A stretch of DNA of 64,000 nucleotides from Allobosea sp. CRIB-10 (GTDB lineage Bacteria > Pseudomonadota > Alphaproteobacteria > Rhizobiales > Beijerinckiaceae): assembly GCF_900112185.1 (NCBI RefSeq), contig NZ_FOKP01000010.1:62001-126000 (forward strand). Reading direction: 5' to 3'. This document shows positions 35,280-43,726 of this stretch, one piece after another. Each line of letters opens with the position of its first letter. Positions within the stretch are counted from its first letter, which is position 1. The translations under genes and the position numbers were made by a program. The notes under the pieces are model-generated. The model saw only the letters and a list, made by a program, of their open reading frames with translations, had not been told where the DNA came from and made no database searches.

Positions 35280-36515
35280 TCAGTCCAGCCGGGCGCGCTT
35301 GATGAAGGCGCCGGCCTTCATGATGACGGGCATGTGCCGGCCCTGGCGGGTCAGCAGCGACAGATCCTGCAGGGGGTCGCCATCGACGACGATCAGGTCG
35401 GCATGGGCGCCCGGAGCGATGGTGCCGATCTTGCCCTCCAGCTTCAGGAGCTTGGCCGCGACATGGGTCGCGGCGCCGATCACCTCATGCGCCGGTAGGG
35501 CCCGGCCGCGGATGACGAATTCCTCCGACTGGTGGCGATGCATCTCGCCGAGCAGGTCGCTGCCATAGGCCATGGCGAGCCCGGCCTTCTTCATGATCGC
35601 CAGCGATTCCATGCCGGCGGCGCGGACGAATTCGACCTTGGCGACGGAATCGGGCGGGAAGCCGAGCTTGCCGCCCTCGCTGGAGAGCTTGTCATAGGTG
35701 ACGAGCGTCGGCACCGCTACGGCGCCGTTCCTGGCGGCGAGCTTGGCCGTCTCGGCCTTGATCAGGTTGCAATGCTCCAGCGAGTGGACGCCGGCCTCGA
35801 CGCAACGGCGGATCGCCTCGTCGGTGTAGACATGGGCCGAGACATAGGTGCCGGCCATGCGGGCCTCTTCCACGACCGCTTCGAGTTCGCCGACGGAGAA
35901 GCCGAGGAAATGGATCGGGTCCGTCGGCGAGGCGCAGCCGCCATTGGCCATGATCTTGATGAAGTCGGCGCCGCCCTTGAGCTCCTCGCGGGCGGCGCGT
36001 CGGACCTCAGCCTCGCCATCGCAGATGCGGCCGAGCGCGCCGAGGCGGTGACGGGTGCCGGGCGCGAGCCGGTCGTCATAGCGGCCGCGGAAATCGGCAT
36101 GGCCGCCGGTCTGGCTCAGCGCCTTGCCGGAGATCACGAGGCGCGGCGTCGGGTAGTCGTGCTCCTCGGTCGCCTGCTTCAGGCCGAAATCGGCGCCGCC
36201 GACATCGCGCACCGTGGTGAAGCCGCGCAGCAGCATCTCTCGCATGATCACGAGCGAGCGCACGGTGACGAGCGAATCCGGCAGGGCGGCGTTGCGGCCG
36301 AGATCGGCGAGGCCGGCGATGACATGGACATGGGCATCGATCAGGCCCGGCATCAGCGTGCGGCCCTTGAGGTCGACCACCCTGGCCTTCTCTGAGCGGA
36401 CGCTCTTGCCGACCTCGCGGATCAGCCCAGCCTCGACCAGGACGGAGACCGGATCGGCCCGCTCGGGCGCGGTGCCGTCGACGATGCGGGCATTCTGGAA
36501 CAGGGTCGCGGCCAT
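35280..36515 (-). CDS. Amidohydrolase family protein (imidazolonepropionase/Xaa-Pro-dipeptidase-like)
   Basis: A 411-residue metal-dependent hydrolase. The N-terminal composite beta-sandwich and the metal motif GLIDAHVHV (His62, His64) are followed by ADFIKIMANGG (a Lys that may be carboxylated), SAHVYTDEA and SLEHCNLI (metal His), and AYGSDLLGEMH (Asp). The C-terminal GTIAPGAHADLIVVDGDPLQDL is the usual closing segment. Members of this COG1228-like group hydrolyse prolyl dipeptides, organophosphates or mycotoxins; the natural substrate here is unknown. ATG 36515. It heads a possible operon with the spermidine-synthase-like gene. Confidence 0.9.
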   Translation of the reverse strand: MAATLFQNARIVDGTAPERADPVSVLVEAGLIREVGKSVRSEKARVVDLKGRTLMPGLIDAHVHVIAGLADLGRNAALPDSLVTVRSLVIMREMLLRGFTTVRDVGGADFGLKQATEEHDYPTPRLVISGKALSQTGGHADFRGRYDDRLAPGTRHRLGALGRICDGEAEVRRAAREELKGGADFIKIMANGGCASPTDPIHFLGFSVGELEAVVEEARMAGTYVSAHVYTDEAIRRCVEAGVHSLEHCNLIKAETAKLAARNGAVAVPTLVTYDKLSSEGGKLGFPPDSVAKVEFVRAAGMESLAIMKKAGLAMAYGSDLLGEMHRHQSEEFVIRGRALPAHEVIGAATHVAAKLLKLEGKIGTIAPGAHADLIVVDGDPLQDLSLLTRQGRHMPVIMKAGAFIKRARLD

Positions 36516-36554
36516 CGGTTTGGTCCTTGCCTTTGAAAGTTCGTGAGAGGCCGT

Positions 36555-37034
36555 TCAGCGCATCAGCAGCGCTGCGAGCCAGAGGCCCAGGCCGAAGACG
36601 ACGTGGTTGATCAGGCCGATCAGCCGGATCTGGTTGGCATTGGGGCGCTTGCTGGCGGCGAGGCCAAAGCCCATGCCGGGCTGCAGGATGAACCAGCCGC
36701 AGCCGACGGTGACGATGCCGACGATCAGGGCCGGCAGCAGCGTCGGGTTGCGGGCCCAGTCCAGCCCCCAGATCATGATGACGATCGCGGCGAACAGGGC
36801 GCCGATCAGGTAGTGCATGATCCAGCCGATCGCGAGCTCGCCTTGCACCGGCGGCGTGTCTGCGATGGTGTCGTGCATGAAGCGGCCACGCGGCAGATAG
36901 GCGAACCAGCGCCCGACCATCGCCCAGTTCGCTAGCGGGATGCCGAAGGCCCGGTTGAGGACAAGTGCCCAGAGGTCGAGCAGAGCGGTCGCGCCGATGC
37001 CGATCGCGAGCGAGCGGCCGATCACTTCGAGCAT
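36555..37034 (-). CDS. DUF2938-type membrane protein
   Basis: A 159-residue integral membrane protein with about four hydrophobic helices. It matches DUF2938 features: an N-terminal helix IGIGATALLDLWALVLNRA, the segment NWAMVGRWFAYLPRGRF, GELAIGWIMHYLIGALFA and LILQPGMGFGLAASK-like text near the end (ILQPGMGFGLAASKRPN). Function is unknown. It lies 39 bp upstream of the amidohydrolase gene on the same strand. Confidence 0.85.
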   Translation of the reverse strand: MLEVIGRSLAIGIGATALLDLWALVLNRAFGIPLANWAMVGRWFAYLPRGRFMHDTIADTPPVQGELAIGWIMHYLIGALFAAIVIMIWGLDWARNPTLLPALIVGIVTVGCGWFILQPGMGFGLAASKRPNANQIRLIGLINHVVFGLGLWLAALLMR

Positions 37035-37216
37035 GTCTATCCCCTAGGCCGCGAACCGCGCCGCCGGCTATGGAGGCGAAAGGACGCAGTGGGGTCAATC
37101 GCCAGCAGGTTGAATGTCCCCGCCCTTAGCGCAGACGGGGCATGCGGCGGCGCAGCGCAGGAACCGCAGAGGACGTCGCTCGTTCTCCACCAGTGCTTTC
37201 AATGCGGGGGGACGCG

Positions 37217-38332
37217 ATGGCAGTGGCGACGGCGAGCAAGACGAACGCGACCGGGCCGCATGGAGCGCAGGAACTGCCCTCGGTCGTCGTCACCAGCTAC
37301 AATCTCGAAATCCGCGACGGTGACGGCTTCCTCGGCGACAAGGCGAGCCGAGGCGCCTTCATGGATCATCTCGCCGAGTTGCGCAGCCATCTCGCCGAGA
37401 CGGGTGAGGATCCGCTGGCGAAGGCCGGCAAGAGCGTCAGCAAATCGGAGCTCGACAAGCTGCTGACGGAAGGCGAGGCCCGCGAGGCGGCGCTGGTGCT
37501 CTCGGCTGTGGAGCGCTTCGCCCAGTCGCTCGCCTTCGTCATCCGCCGCTTCCTGCGGCAGAAGGCCTGGAGCCCGGTCGAGCGCATTGTCGTCGGCGGC
37601 GGCTTCCGCCAGAGCCGGATCGGCGAGCTGGCGATCGCGCGAGCCGGGATCATCCTGCAGACGGAAGGCTATACGATCGAACTCGTGCCGGTGCGCCATC
37701 ACCCGGACGAGGCCGGGCTGGTCGGCAGCGCCCATCTCGCGCCGAAATGGATATTCGAGGCCTATGATAGCCTGGTCGCGGTCGATATCGGCGGCTCGAA
37801 CATCCGTGCCGGCATTGTCGAACTGCGCCAGGACAAGGCTTCCGATCTGAGCAAGGCACGGGTCTGGGAAACCGAGCTCTGGCGCCATGCCGACGAGGAG
37901 CCGAGCCGCGAGGAGGCGGTGAAGCGGCTCGGCAAGATGCTGCGCGACCAGATCAAGCACGCCGAAGCGGAGGGTCTTCGCGTTGCGCCTTTCATCGGCG
38001 TCGGCTGTCCCGGTCTGATCGAGCCGGACGGGGCGATCGACCGCGGCGCCCAGAACCTGCCGGGCAACTGGTCGAGCAGCCGGTTCAATCTGGTCGAGAG
38101 CATCCGCGAGATGGCGCCGGAGATCGGCGAGCACGACACTGTCGTCACCATGCACAACGACGCGGTCGTCCAGGGCCTGAGCGAATTGCCGTTCATGCAG
38201 GATGTCGAGCACTGGGCGGTGCTGACCATCGGCACCGGGCTCGGCAATGCCAGCTTCCAGAACCGGGCGAAGCCGAAGAGCCGCGACAAGGGCAAGGACA
38301 AGCCGAAGAACGGCAAAGACAAGAAGGACTAA
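37217..38332 (+). CDS. ROK-family sugar-kinase-like protein with circularly permuted domain order
   Basis: A 371-residue protein with all main motifs of the ROK (NagC/glucokinase) fold but in shifted order. Residues 95-175 (FAQSLAFVIRRFL ... VERIVVGGGF ... PDEAGLVGSAHLAP) match what is normally the C-terminal end: the adenosine motif and last helix. They are followed by the normal N-terminal phosphate-1 motif VAVDIGGSNIRAGI (187-200), then GVGCPGLI (261-268), HNDAVVQG with the catalytic-type Asp315, and TIGTGLG (337-343). The chain then ends in a Lys-rich tail. The ROK GH and zinc Cys motifs are absent. ATG 37217 has a ggggga site. Kinase activity is unproven. Confidence 0.8.
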   Translation: MAVATASKTNATGPHGAQELPSVVVTSYNLEIRDGDGFLGDKASRGAFMDHLAELRSHLAETGEDPLAKAGKSVSKSELDKLLTEGEAREAALVLSAVERFAQSLAFVIRRFLRQKAWSPVERIVVGGGFRQSRIGELAIARAGIILQTEGYTIELVPVRHHPDEAGLVGSAHLAPKWIFEAYDSLVAVDIGGSNIRAGIVELRQDKASDLSKARVWETELWRHADEEPSREEAVKRLGKMLRDQIKHAEAEGLRVAPFIGVGCPGLIEPDGAIDRGAQNLPGNWSSSRFNLVESIREMAPEIGEHDTVVTMHNDAVVQGLSELPFMQDVEHWAVLTIGTGLGNASFQNRAKPKSRDKGKDKPKNGKDKKD

Positions 38333-38337
38333 AAGCT

Positions 38338-39270
38338 TCAGTCCCGCTTCGCCGGCAGCGCCCAGAGCAGGCCGCGCGTGACGATCGCCGGGAAGACGGT
38401 GAGATGGTCCTCGCCGGGGATGATCTCGGTCGAGAGCTTCAGGCCCGGATAATTGCGCGAGCGCAGCGCCTGCTCGAACTCCTTGAGATCGGCGATCATG
38501 TCGGTCTTGCCGTCGTAGCGCGGATCGCCCGAGGCCTTGTCGATCGTCTCATAGGAGGCGATCGCCATCAGCACGTTCGCCTTCAGCTCCTTGTTGGCCT
38601 CGGCATAGGCGCGCTCGCGCTGGAACAGCACCTTCTGGTCGAACCAGAGCGAGGGGCTACCGATGATGTAGTGCTGGAACAGCTTCGGCTCGCTCAGCAG
38701 GACATGGAGGCCGAACAGTCCGCCATAGGAATGGCCGGCATAGATGCTGCGAGTCGTATCGGTCCGGTAGGTCGCAGCGACGAAGGGCATCAGTTCCTCG
38801 GAGAGGAAGCGGCGATAGCCCTCAGCTTCACCGAAAACCGGCGGTTTGCCGGAGGGATCGCGCGTCTTCTCGCCGTTCGGCGTCGGCGTGTAGTCGCGCC
38901 GGCGGCTGTATTCGGGGGTGTCGCCGACCGAATAGGACAAGCCAACCAGGATGAACTCCTCCAGCCCCTTGGCCCGGTTGCCGACCCGGCGCGCAATGCT
39001 GCGTACCAGCGGGAAGGCGTAGTCGGCGTCGGTGACGAACAGTACCGGGAAGCGCCGGCGCGGCTGGCTCTGATAGGATTCCGGCAGGCTGACGAAAATC
39101 TCGTAATCGCGCTGCAGCGCCTTGGCGCGGATCGTCCTGACCTCGGTGCCTTTGAGCACGAAGGGCGGCGGCGCAGTGATGCCGTCGGAAGCCGGCGGCT
39201 CGGCATCGGGCCGGGCGATGGCGGCGGTGGCGATGAGCATGAAGGCGATGAAGGCAGGCAGGCGAAGCAT
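38338..39270 (-). CDS. Exported putative esterase (enterochelin-esterase/EstD-like fold)
   Basis: A 310-residue protein with a signal peptide (LRLPAFIAFMLIATAAIARP). It belongs to the putative-esterase group (IroE/Fes, esterase D). Signature segments are FVSLPESYQSQPRRRFPVLFVTDADY, the nucleophile elbow YAGHSYGGLFGLHVLL (Ser in GHSYGG), and the C-terminal GEDHLTVFP with the catalytic His. A ferri-siderophore esterase role is possible but no siderophore genes are nearby. ATG 39270 gives the signal peptide; the frame is open 118 codons upstream, across the repeat. It follows soxA on the same strand after the repeat. Confidence 0.85.
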   Translation of the reverse strand: MLRLPAFIAFMLIATAAIARPDAEPPASDGITAPPPFVLKGTEVRTIRAKALQRDYEIFVSLPESYQSQPRRRFPVLFVTDADYAFPLVRSIARRVGNRAKGLEEFILVGLSYSVGDTPEYSRRRDYTPTPNGEKTRDPSGKPPVFGEAEGYRRFLSEELMPFVAATYRTDTTRSIYAGHSYGGLFGLHVLLSEPKLFQHYIIGSPSLWFDQKVLFQRERAYAEANKELKANVLMAIASYETIDKASGDPRYDGKTDMIADLKEFEQALRSRNYPGLKLSTEIIPGEDHLTVFPAIVTRGLLWALPAKRD

Positions 39271-39351
39271 CCACGACGTCTCCGACAGGACTGTGCCGGG
39301 ATCGTGACGGTTCGCGTAGCCACAGCCAAGAGCGTGCCTTCGATTCCACCA

Positions 39352-39452
39352 GTCGTCCCGGGCGGAGCGAAGCGAAGACCCGGGACCCATTCCGGAACGC
39401 TTCAGGCATGGGTCCCGGATCGGCGCCGCTGACGCGGCTTGTCCGGGACGAC
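39352..39452. repeat. Palindromic intergenic repeat (family A, copy 1)
   Basis: A 101-bp element bounded by perfect 10-bp inverted ends gtcgtcccgg / ccgggacgac. The interior has gacccgggacccattccgga and a matching ggtcccggatcggc. It is closely related to the copy at 62102-62211. It lies between the esterase start and the soxA stop. Confidence 0.85.
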
Positions 39453-39461
39453 TCAAAGGGG

Positions 39462-40223
39462 CTAGCGCCGGAGGCCCGGAGCTTCGACAGGAAGCCCCCT
39501 GGCCCGCACGGCGAGATAGAGTTCGAGCGCGAGGTATTCGTCGGAGCCGTAGTCGAACTGCGTCGCCCTGACGCCGAGCGAGCAGGCGCGCAATCGCCGA
39601 TGCAGCGAGCCGAGCCCGTTCCATTCGAGCCGATAGGCCGGGAAACCAGTGCCGATGCCGTAGCTGATCGTGTCGCCGCGCAGCTTCTGGCCGACGAGGC
39701 CGTCATGGCATTGCGTGCAGGCGAGGTTGAGCTGGCCCTGCCGGCGTTCGTAGAAAGATTTGCCGGCTTCGTAATAGGGCTTGGCCGCGCCTTCGGTCGA
39801 GACCGAGAGCGGCACGCCCTGCGAGAGTGAGGCGACATAGGCGGTGAGGCCGAGCAGTTCCTGGCTCTCATAGCCGAAGGCGGGCTGCTTCTGCCTCTCG
39901 ACCCGGCACTGCTCGATGCGCCCTTCGAGATTGATCAGCTTGCCGCCGGCGGCGTCGACCTGCGGATAGCGGGCGGCTGCGCCGCGCAGGCTCCGCTTGG
40001 GATCGGCATGGCAGGAAGCGCAGGTTGGCGCCACGCCATCGCGGCGGCTGAACAGTTCCTCGCCCTGCTCGACCCAGAGCCAGCCGGGGTTGCGAGCCTC
40101 GTCCTCCTGCTGGCGCTGCATCTGCGGCGAGAGGAAGGCGCTGCCGGGCTTGATCTCCTCGGCACCGGCGGCGCCGGCCAGAGCGAGCAGCGCTGTCGCA
40201 ACGACGCGGCTGGCCGATGTCAT
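39462..40223 (-). CDS. soxA: SoxA, dihaem sulfur-oxidation cytochrome c
   Basis: A 253-residue periplasmic cytochrome of the SoxAX complex, which couples thiosulfate (or related sulfur) to the SoxY carrier cysteine. A signal peptide (SRVVATALLALAGAAGA) is present. Haem motifs are CASCH and CTQCH, so this is the dihaem form. Further cysteines in IEQCRVERQ and LRACSLGVR are where SoxA has its axial/persulfide Cys ligands. ATG 40223 overlaps the soxZ stop (ATGA). It is the last gene of the sox group here; SoxB, which normally releases sulfate, is not next to it. Confidence 0.93.
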   Translation of the reverse strand: MTSASRVVATALLALAGAAGAEEIKPGSAFLSPQMQRQQEDEARNPGWLWVEQGEELFSRRDGVAPTCASCHADPKRSLRGAAARYPQVDAAGGKLINLEGRIEQCRVERQKQPAFGYESQELLGLTAYVASLSQGVPLSVSTEGAAKPYYEAGKSFYERRQGQLNLACTQCHDGLVGQKLRGDTISYGIGTGFPAYRLEWNGLGSLHRRLRACSLGVRATQFDYGSDEYLALELYLAVRARGLPVEAPGLRR

Positions 40224-40546
40224 GTCACGACGAGACGGGCGGTGCGGGTGAAGGTCGCCCCGCCATCCTCGCGCCATTCGAACAAGAGGTCGCCGGTCTC
40301 GACGGCGCGGGTGGTGAAGCTGACGAAGGGGTTGGCGGAGACGCCGGTGTGCATGTCGTAGCGGAACACCGGCTCGCCGGCATAGATCACGGTCAGCCGG
40401 TTCAGGATCTTGCGCGGCACGACGCGGCCCTCGGCATCGACCTGTCCGCCGCGATCCATCGGATGACGGACGAGGACGCGGATTTCGACGATATCGCCGG
40501 CTTTTGCTTCGGCCGGCATGGTGATGCGGGCGTTGAACGATGCCAT
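40220..40546 (-). CDS. soxZ: SoxZ sulfur-carrier partner
   Basis: A 108-residue immunoglobulin-like partner of SoxY in the SoxYZ sulfur carrier complex. The typical SoxZ sequence is seen: ITMPAEAKAGDIVEIRVLVRHPMDRG near the N-terminus and FVSFTTRAVETGDLLFEW near the end. No signal peptide is present; as in other species it is probably exported with SoxY by the Tat system. It starts 6 bp after soxY and overlaps soxA. Confidence 0.94.
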   Translation of the reverse strand: MASFNARITMPAEAKAGDIVEIRVLVRHPMDRGGQVDAEGRVVPRKILNRLTVIYAGEPVFRYDMHTGVSANPFVSFTTRAVETGDLLFEWREDGGATFTRTARLVVT

Positions 40547-40552
40547 TGGCTT

Positions 40553-41047
40553 TCAGCCTCCGTCGATGCAGGCGCTGAGGGTGACCACGATATCGGCATC
40601 GGCCATGACATAGCCGCCACTGCTCAGCGAAGCGACGACCGCGACCTTCTGCGAGGTGGCGAGGCGCAAGGTGGCGCGGATGTCGGCCCGGCCGCTGCGC
40701 GGGGTGAGGTGGAAGCGCGCCACGTCGGGAAACGGGTTCTTCTCGGCGATGACATGGATCCAGCGGACATGGTCGTTCTCCGTCATGGGAGACTCAACCA
40801 GGATGGCGACATCGACCGAATTGCCGTTTTCGACCAGTTGCGGGATGTCGAAGGTGATCTTGCTGCGCTCCGGCACCGCGCCTTCGGTCACGCGCGTGAT
40901 CAGCTCGGCGAGCGCCGGTGGCGCGGCTGCCTGAGTTGATGCCGGCAAGGCGGCGAGCGCGAGGCCGGCGGCGCCGGCCGCCATGACCTCGCGACGCGAG
41001 AGCGCCGGCTCAGGGCGTGCGCAGGCTGGCGAGATAGGTGACGACAT
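40553..41047 (-). CDS. soxY: SoxY sulfur-carrier protein with atypical C-terminus
   Basis: A 164-residue periplasmic carrier. The N-terminus has a Tat signal (ALSRREVMAAGAAGLALAALP). The body includes ITFDIPQLVENGNSVDVAI and ENDHVRWIHVIAEKNPFPDVA, typical of SoxY. In known SoxY the sulfur substrate is bound to the Cys of a C-terminal GGCGG; here the end reads SACIDGG, so the Cys is fifth rather than third from the end and the preceding Gly pair is missing. The ATG at 41047 keeps the Tat motif and overlaps soxX by 38 bp; a start inside the signal peptide is less likely. Confidence 0.9.
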   Translation of the reverse strand: MSSPISPACARPEPALSRREVMAAGAAGLALAALPASTQAAAPPALAELITRVTEGAVPERSKITFDIPQLVENGNSVDVAILVESPMTENDHVRWIHVIAEKNPFPDVARFHLTPRSGRADIRATLRLATSQKVAVVASLSSGGYVMADADIVVTLSACIDGG

Positions 41048-41456
41048 CCTCGATCTCCTGGGCGGTCAGCGCCGGCCGATCGCGAAAGGCCGGGGCAACG
41101 TCTTGCAATCCTTGGTTACGAAAATAGGGCGGCATCACCGTCTGCGGGTTGAGCAGGCTGGCATCGACTAGGCGCAGGCGCAGCTGGCCGGTATCGAGCC
41201 GGGCACCGACGCCGGCGAGATCCGGGCCGATCGTGCCCTGGAAGGGCTCGTTCGGCTCCGGCACCTGATGGCAGATCAGGCAGTTGCCCTGCGTGCGGTC
41301 GAGCACCAGTGCCCGTCCGCGTTCGGGGTCGCCGATCTTGCCGCCGAGCGGCGCGGGAATCGTATCGCCGACGACGGTATAGACTTCGAGCGCGCCGGCC
41401 GGCGCGCTCGCGAGCGCCAGCCAGATCAATGCGGTCCGGATCGCGGCAGGCCTCAC
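41010..41456 (-). CDS. soxX: SoxX, monohaem sulfur-oxidation cytochrome c
   Basis: A 148-residue periplasmic cytochrome that pairs with SoxA. A signal peptide (IRTALIWLALASAPAGA) precedes the mature part. The haem motif is GNCLICHQVP and the axial Met is in TVMPPYF. The C-terminal helix has ALTAQEIEDVVTYLASL. The start is GTG at 41456 and overlaps the stop of the Mo-hydroxylase large subunit (GTGA), so it is translationally coupled to that enzyme. This arrangement is unlike the usual soxXYZAB order and suggests the cytochrome may take electrons from the Mo-enzyme. Confidence 0.9.
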   Translation of the reverse strand: MRPAAIRTALIWLALASAPAGALEVYTVVGDTIPAPLGGKIGDPERGRALVLDRTQGNCLICHQVPEPNEPFQGTIGPDLAGVGARLDTGQLRLRLVDASLLNPQTVMPPYFRNQGLQDVAPAFRDRPALTAQEIEDVVTYLASLRTP

Positions 41457-43648
41457 GCCTTGCGCAGATCCGTGTTCTTCAGCGGCAGGTTGCGCACGCG
41501 CTTGCCGGTGGCGGCGAAGATCGCGTTCAGCACTGCCGGCGCTGCCACCGCGATGGTCGGCTCGCCGACGCCGCCCCAGAATCCGCCGGAGGGCACGATC
41601 ACCGTCTCGACCGCCGGCATGTCCTCCATGCGCACCACCGGATAGGTGTCGAAATTCTCCTCGACCATGCGCCCGTCCTTGACCGTGCACTCGCCGAAGA
41701 GCGCGGCAGAGAGCCCGTAGACGAAGGAGCCCTCGACCTGGCGTTCGATCTGGGCGGGGTTGACGGCGTGGCCAGGGTCGGTCGCGGCGGTGATCTTGTG
41801 GATCTTGAGCTTACCCCCGGCATCGACCGAAACCTCGGCAACCGCCGCGACGTAAGAGCCGAAGCCCATGGTCTGGCAGATGCCGCGATAGACCCCGTCC
41901 GGCGCCTTCGTCCCCCAGCCCGCCTTCTCGGCGGCCGCGTTGAGCACGGCCAGGTGCTTGGGATGGTCCTTCATCAACGCCCGGCGATAGTCGAGCGGGT
42001 CCTTGCCGGCGGCATGGGCAAGCTCATCAATGAAGCATTCCAGATAGATCGCGTTCTGGTTGAGGTTGACCCCGCGCCAGAAGCCCGGCGGCACATGCGG
42101 GTTGCGCATGGCGTGGTCGATCAGGAGGTTCGGGATGGTGTAGCCGATCGACGCCTCCGGCCCCGGCGGGTTGAGGCCCTGGAACACCACCGGATCGCGG
42201 CCGTTCTGGATGTTCTGCGGGAAGATGCCGGCGACGATCGACTGGCCGGAGATGCGCATGCGCAGGCCGGTCAGGTTGCCGTCCTTGTCGAGTGCGCCGG
42301 TGAGCTTGCACTGCGTCACCGGGTGGAAGCGCCCGTGCAGCATGTCCTCTTCGCGCGACCAGATCAGCTTGACCGGCGTGCCTGGGATCTGCTTGGCGAT
42401 GGCGACGACCTGGCGCACCCAGTCATGCACCGCGCCGCGCCGGCCGAAGCCGCCGCCGAGATCGATCTTGTAGGCCTCGCATTTGGCCAGCGGCAGGCCG
42501 GATGCTTCCGATGCGGCAGCGAGTGCCGCTTCGCCATTCTGCGTCGGCGTCCAGACCTCGCAGCGCTCCGGGGTATAGAGCGCGGTCGCATTCATCGTCT
42601 CCATGCAGGCATGGTTCTGGAACGGATAGGAATAGACCTGCTCGATGACGCGTGCGGCATTGGCGATGGCGCCTTTGACGTCGCCGTTCTGGTTGCCGAT
42701 AGCGGCTTGCGGGGCGTCGAGCCCTTCCTTCAGCCAGGCGGCGATGCTCTCGCTGGAGACCTTGGCGTGCTCGCCCTCGTCCCAGGTGATCGGCAGGGCG
42801 TCGAGCGCGGTCTTGGCGCGCCACCAGGTGTCGGCGACGACGGCGATGGCGCCGTCGCCGACCGGCAGGACGTGCTTAACGCCCGGCATGTCCTTGATCT
42901 TGGCGGCGTCGAAACTCTTCACCTTGCCGCCGAAAACCGGGCAGTCCTTGATCGCGGCGTTGAGCATCCCCGGCAGGGTGAAGTCCATGCCGTAGACCTT
43001 CCTGCCAGTGGTCTTGTCGGCGGTGTCGAGCCGCTTCAGCGGCTTGCCGGCGATGGTCCAGTCCTTGGGGTCCTTGAGCGGGACATTGGCGGGGGCAGGG
43101 GCCTGGAGCTTGGCTGCCGCAGCCGCGACCTCGCCATACCGGATCGAGCGGCCGGAGCCCTTATGACTGATCACGCCCTTGACGACGCTGCATTCGCTAG
43201 CTGGCACCTTCCAGCCATCCGCGGCGGCCTGGACCAGCATCATCCGGGCCGCTGCACCCCCCTTACGGACATAGTCATGGGATTCGCGGATACCGCGGCT
43301 GCCGCCGGTCGAGAAATTGCCCCAGACGCGGTTGCGGGCGAGGTTCTGGCCCGGCGTCGGATATTCGGTGGTGACCTTGGCCCAGTCGCAGTCGAGCTCC
43401 TCGGCAACGAGTTGGGCGAGGCCGGTCAGCGTGCCCTGGCCCATTTCCGAGCGGGCGATGCGGATCACCACCTTGTCGTCGGGATGGACCACGACCCAGG
43501 CGTTGACCTCCGGTACTGCGCCTTGCGCCTGTACCTCGCTGGAGAGGGGAACGGAAAAGCCGAAGCTGAAGGCGCCGGCGGCTGCGGCCGAGCCTTTCAG
43601 AATCGAACGGCGGGAGAGTTTGGTATCGGTCACAGAGGCTAGACTCAT
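41453..43648 (-). CDS. Molybdenum hydroxylase large subunit (IorB/xanthine dehydrogenase family, Tat-exported)
   Basis: A 731-residue molybdopterin-cytosine-dinucleotide enzyme subunit of the isoquinoline 1-oxidoreductase / aldehyde oxidase class. A Tat signal (LSRRSILKGSAAAAGAF) sends it, folded, to the periplasm. Cofactor segments include SEMGQGTLTGLAQLVAEEL, GGGFGRRGAVHDW, RPP-type GFWRGVNLNQNA and the C-terminal WGGVGEPTIAVAAPAV with the catalytic-base Glu. This class lacks FAD and passes electrons through the [2Fe-2S] subunit to a cytochrome. It lies 78 bp after the small-subunit gene and is coupled to soxX. The organic substrate is unknown. Confidence 0.92.
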   Translation of the reverse strand: MSLASVTDTKLSRRSILKGSAAAAGAFSFGFSVPLSSEVQAQGAVPEVNAWVVVHPDDKVVIRIARSEMGQGTLTGLAQLVAEELDCDWAKVTTEYPTPGQNLARNRVWGNFSTGGSRGIRESHDYVRKGGAAARMMLVQAAADGWKVPASECSVVKGVISHKGSGRSIRYGEVAAAAAKLQAPAPANVPLKDPKDWTIAGKPLKRLDTADKTTGRKVYGMDFTLPGMLNAAIKDCPVFGGKVKSFDAAKIKDMPGVKHVLPVGDGAIAVVADTWWRAKTALDALPITWDEGEHAKVSSESIAAWLKEGLDAPQAAIGNQNGDVKGAIANAARVIEQVYSYPFQNHACMETMNATALYTPERCEVWTPTQNGEAALAAASEASGLPLAKCEAYKIDLGGGFGRRGAVHDWVRQVVAIAKQIPGTPVKLIWSREEDMLHGRFHPVTQCKLTGALDKDGNLTGLRMRISGQSIVAGIFPQNIQNGRDPVVFQGLNPPGPEASIGYTIPNLLIDHAMRNPHVPPGFWRGVNLNQNAIYLECFIDELAHAAGKDPLDYRRALMKDHPKHLAVLNAAAEKAGWGTKAPDGVYRGICQTMGFGSYVAAVAEVSVDAGGKLKIHKITAATDPGHAVNPAQIERQVEGSFVYGLSAALFGECTVKDGRMVEENFDTYPVVRMEDMPAVETVIVPSGGFWGGVGEPTIAVAAPAVLNAIFAATGKRVRNLPLKNTDLRKA

Positions 43649-43726
43649 GGCGTCCTCCTGATTGCGGATGGCGCTGCGGCGAGGTGGTGGCGCTCGAGCC
43701 GCGCGCGGAAAATGGGTGAGATCGGA

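Noticed and set aside
41309-43642. A 777-codon open frame on the plus strand
   Set aside because: It is antisense to the Mo-hydroxylase large subunit, which has all cofactor motifs. The plus frame has no recognisable domain.
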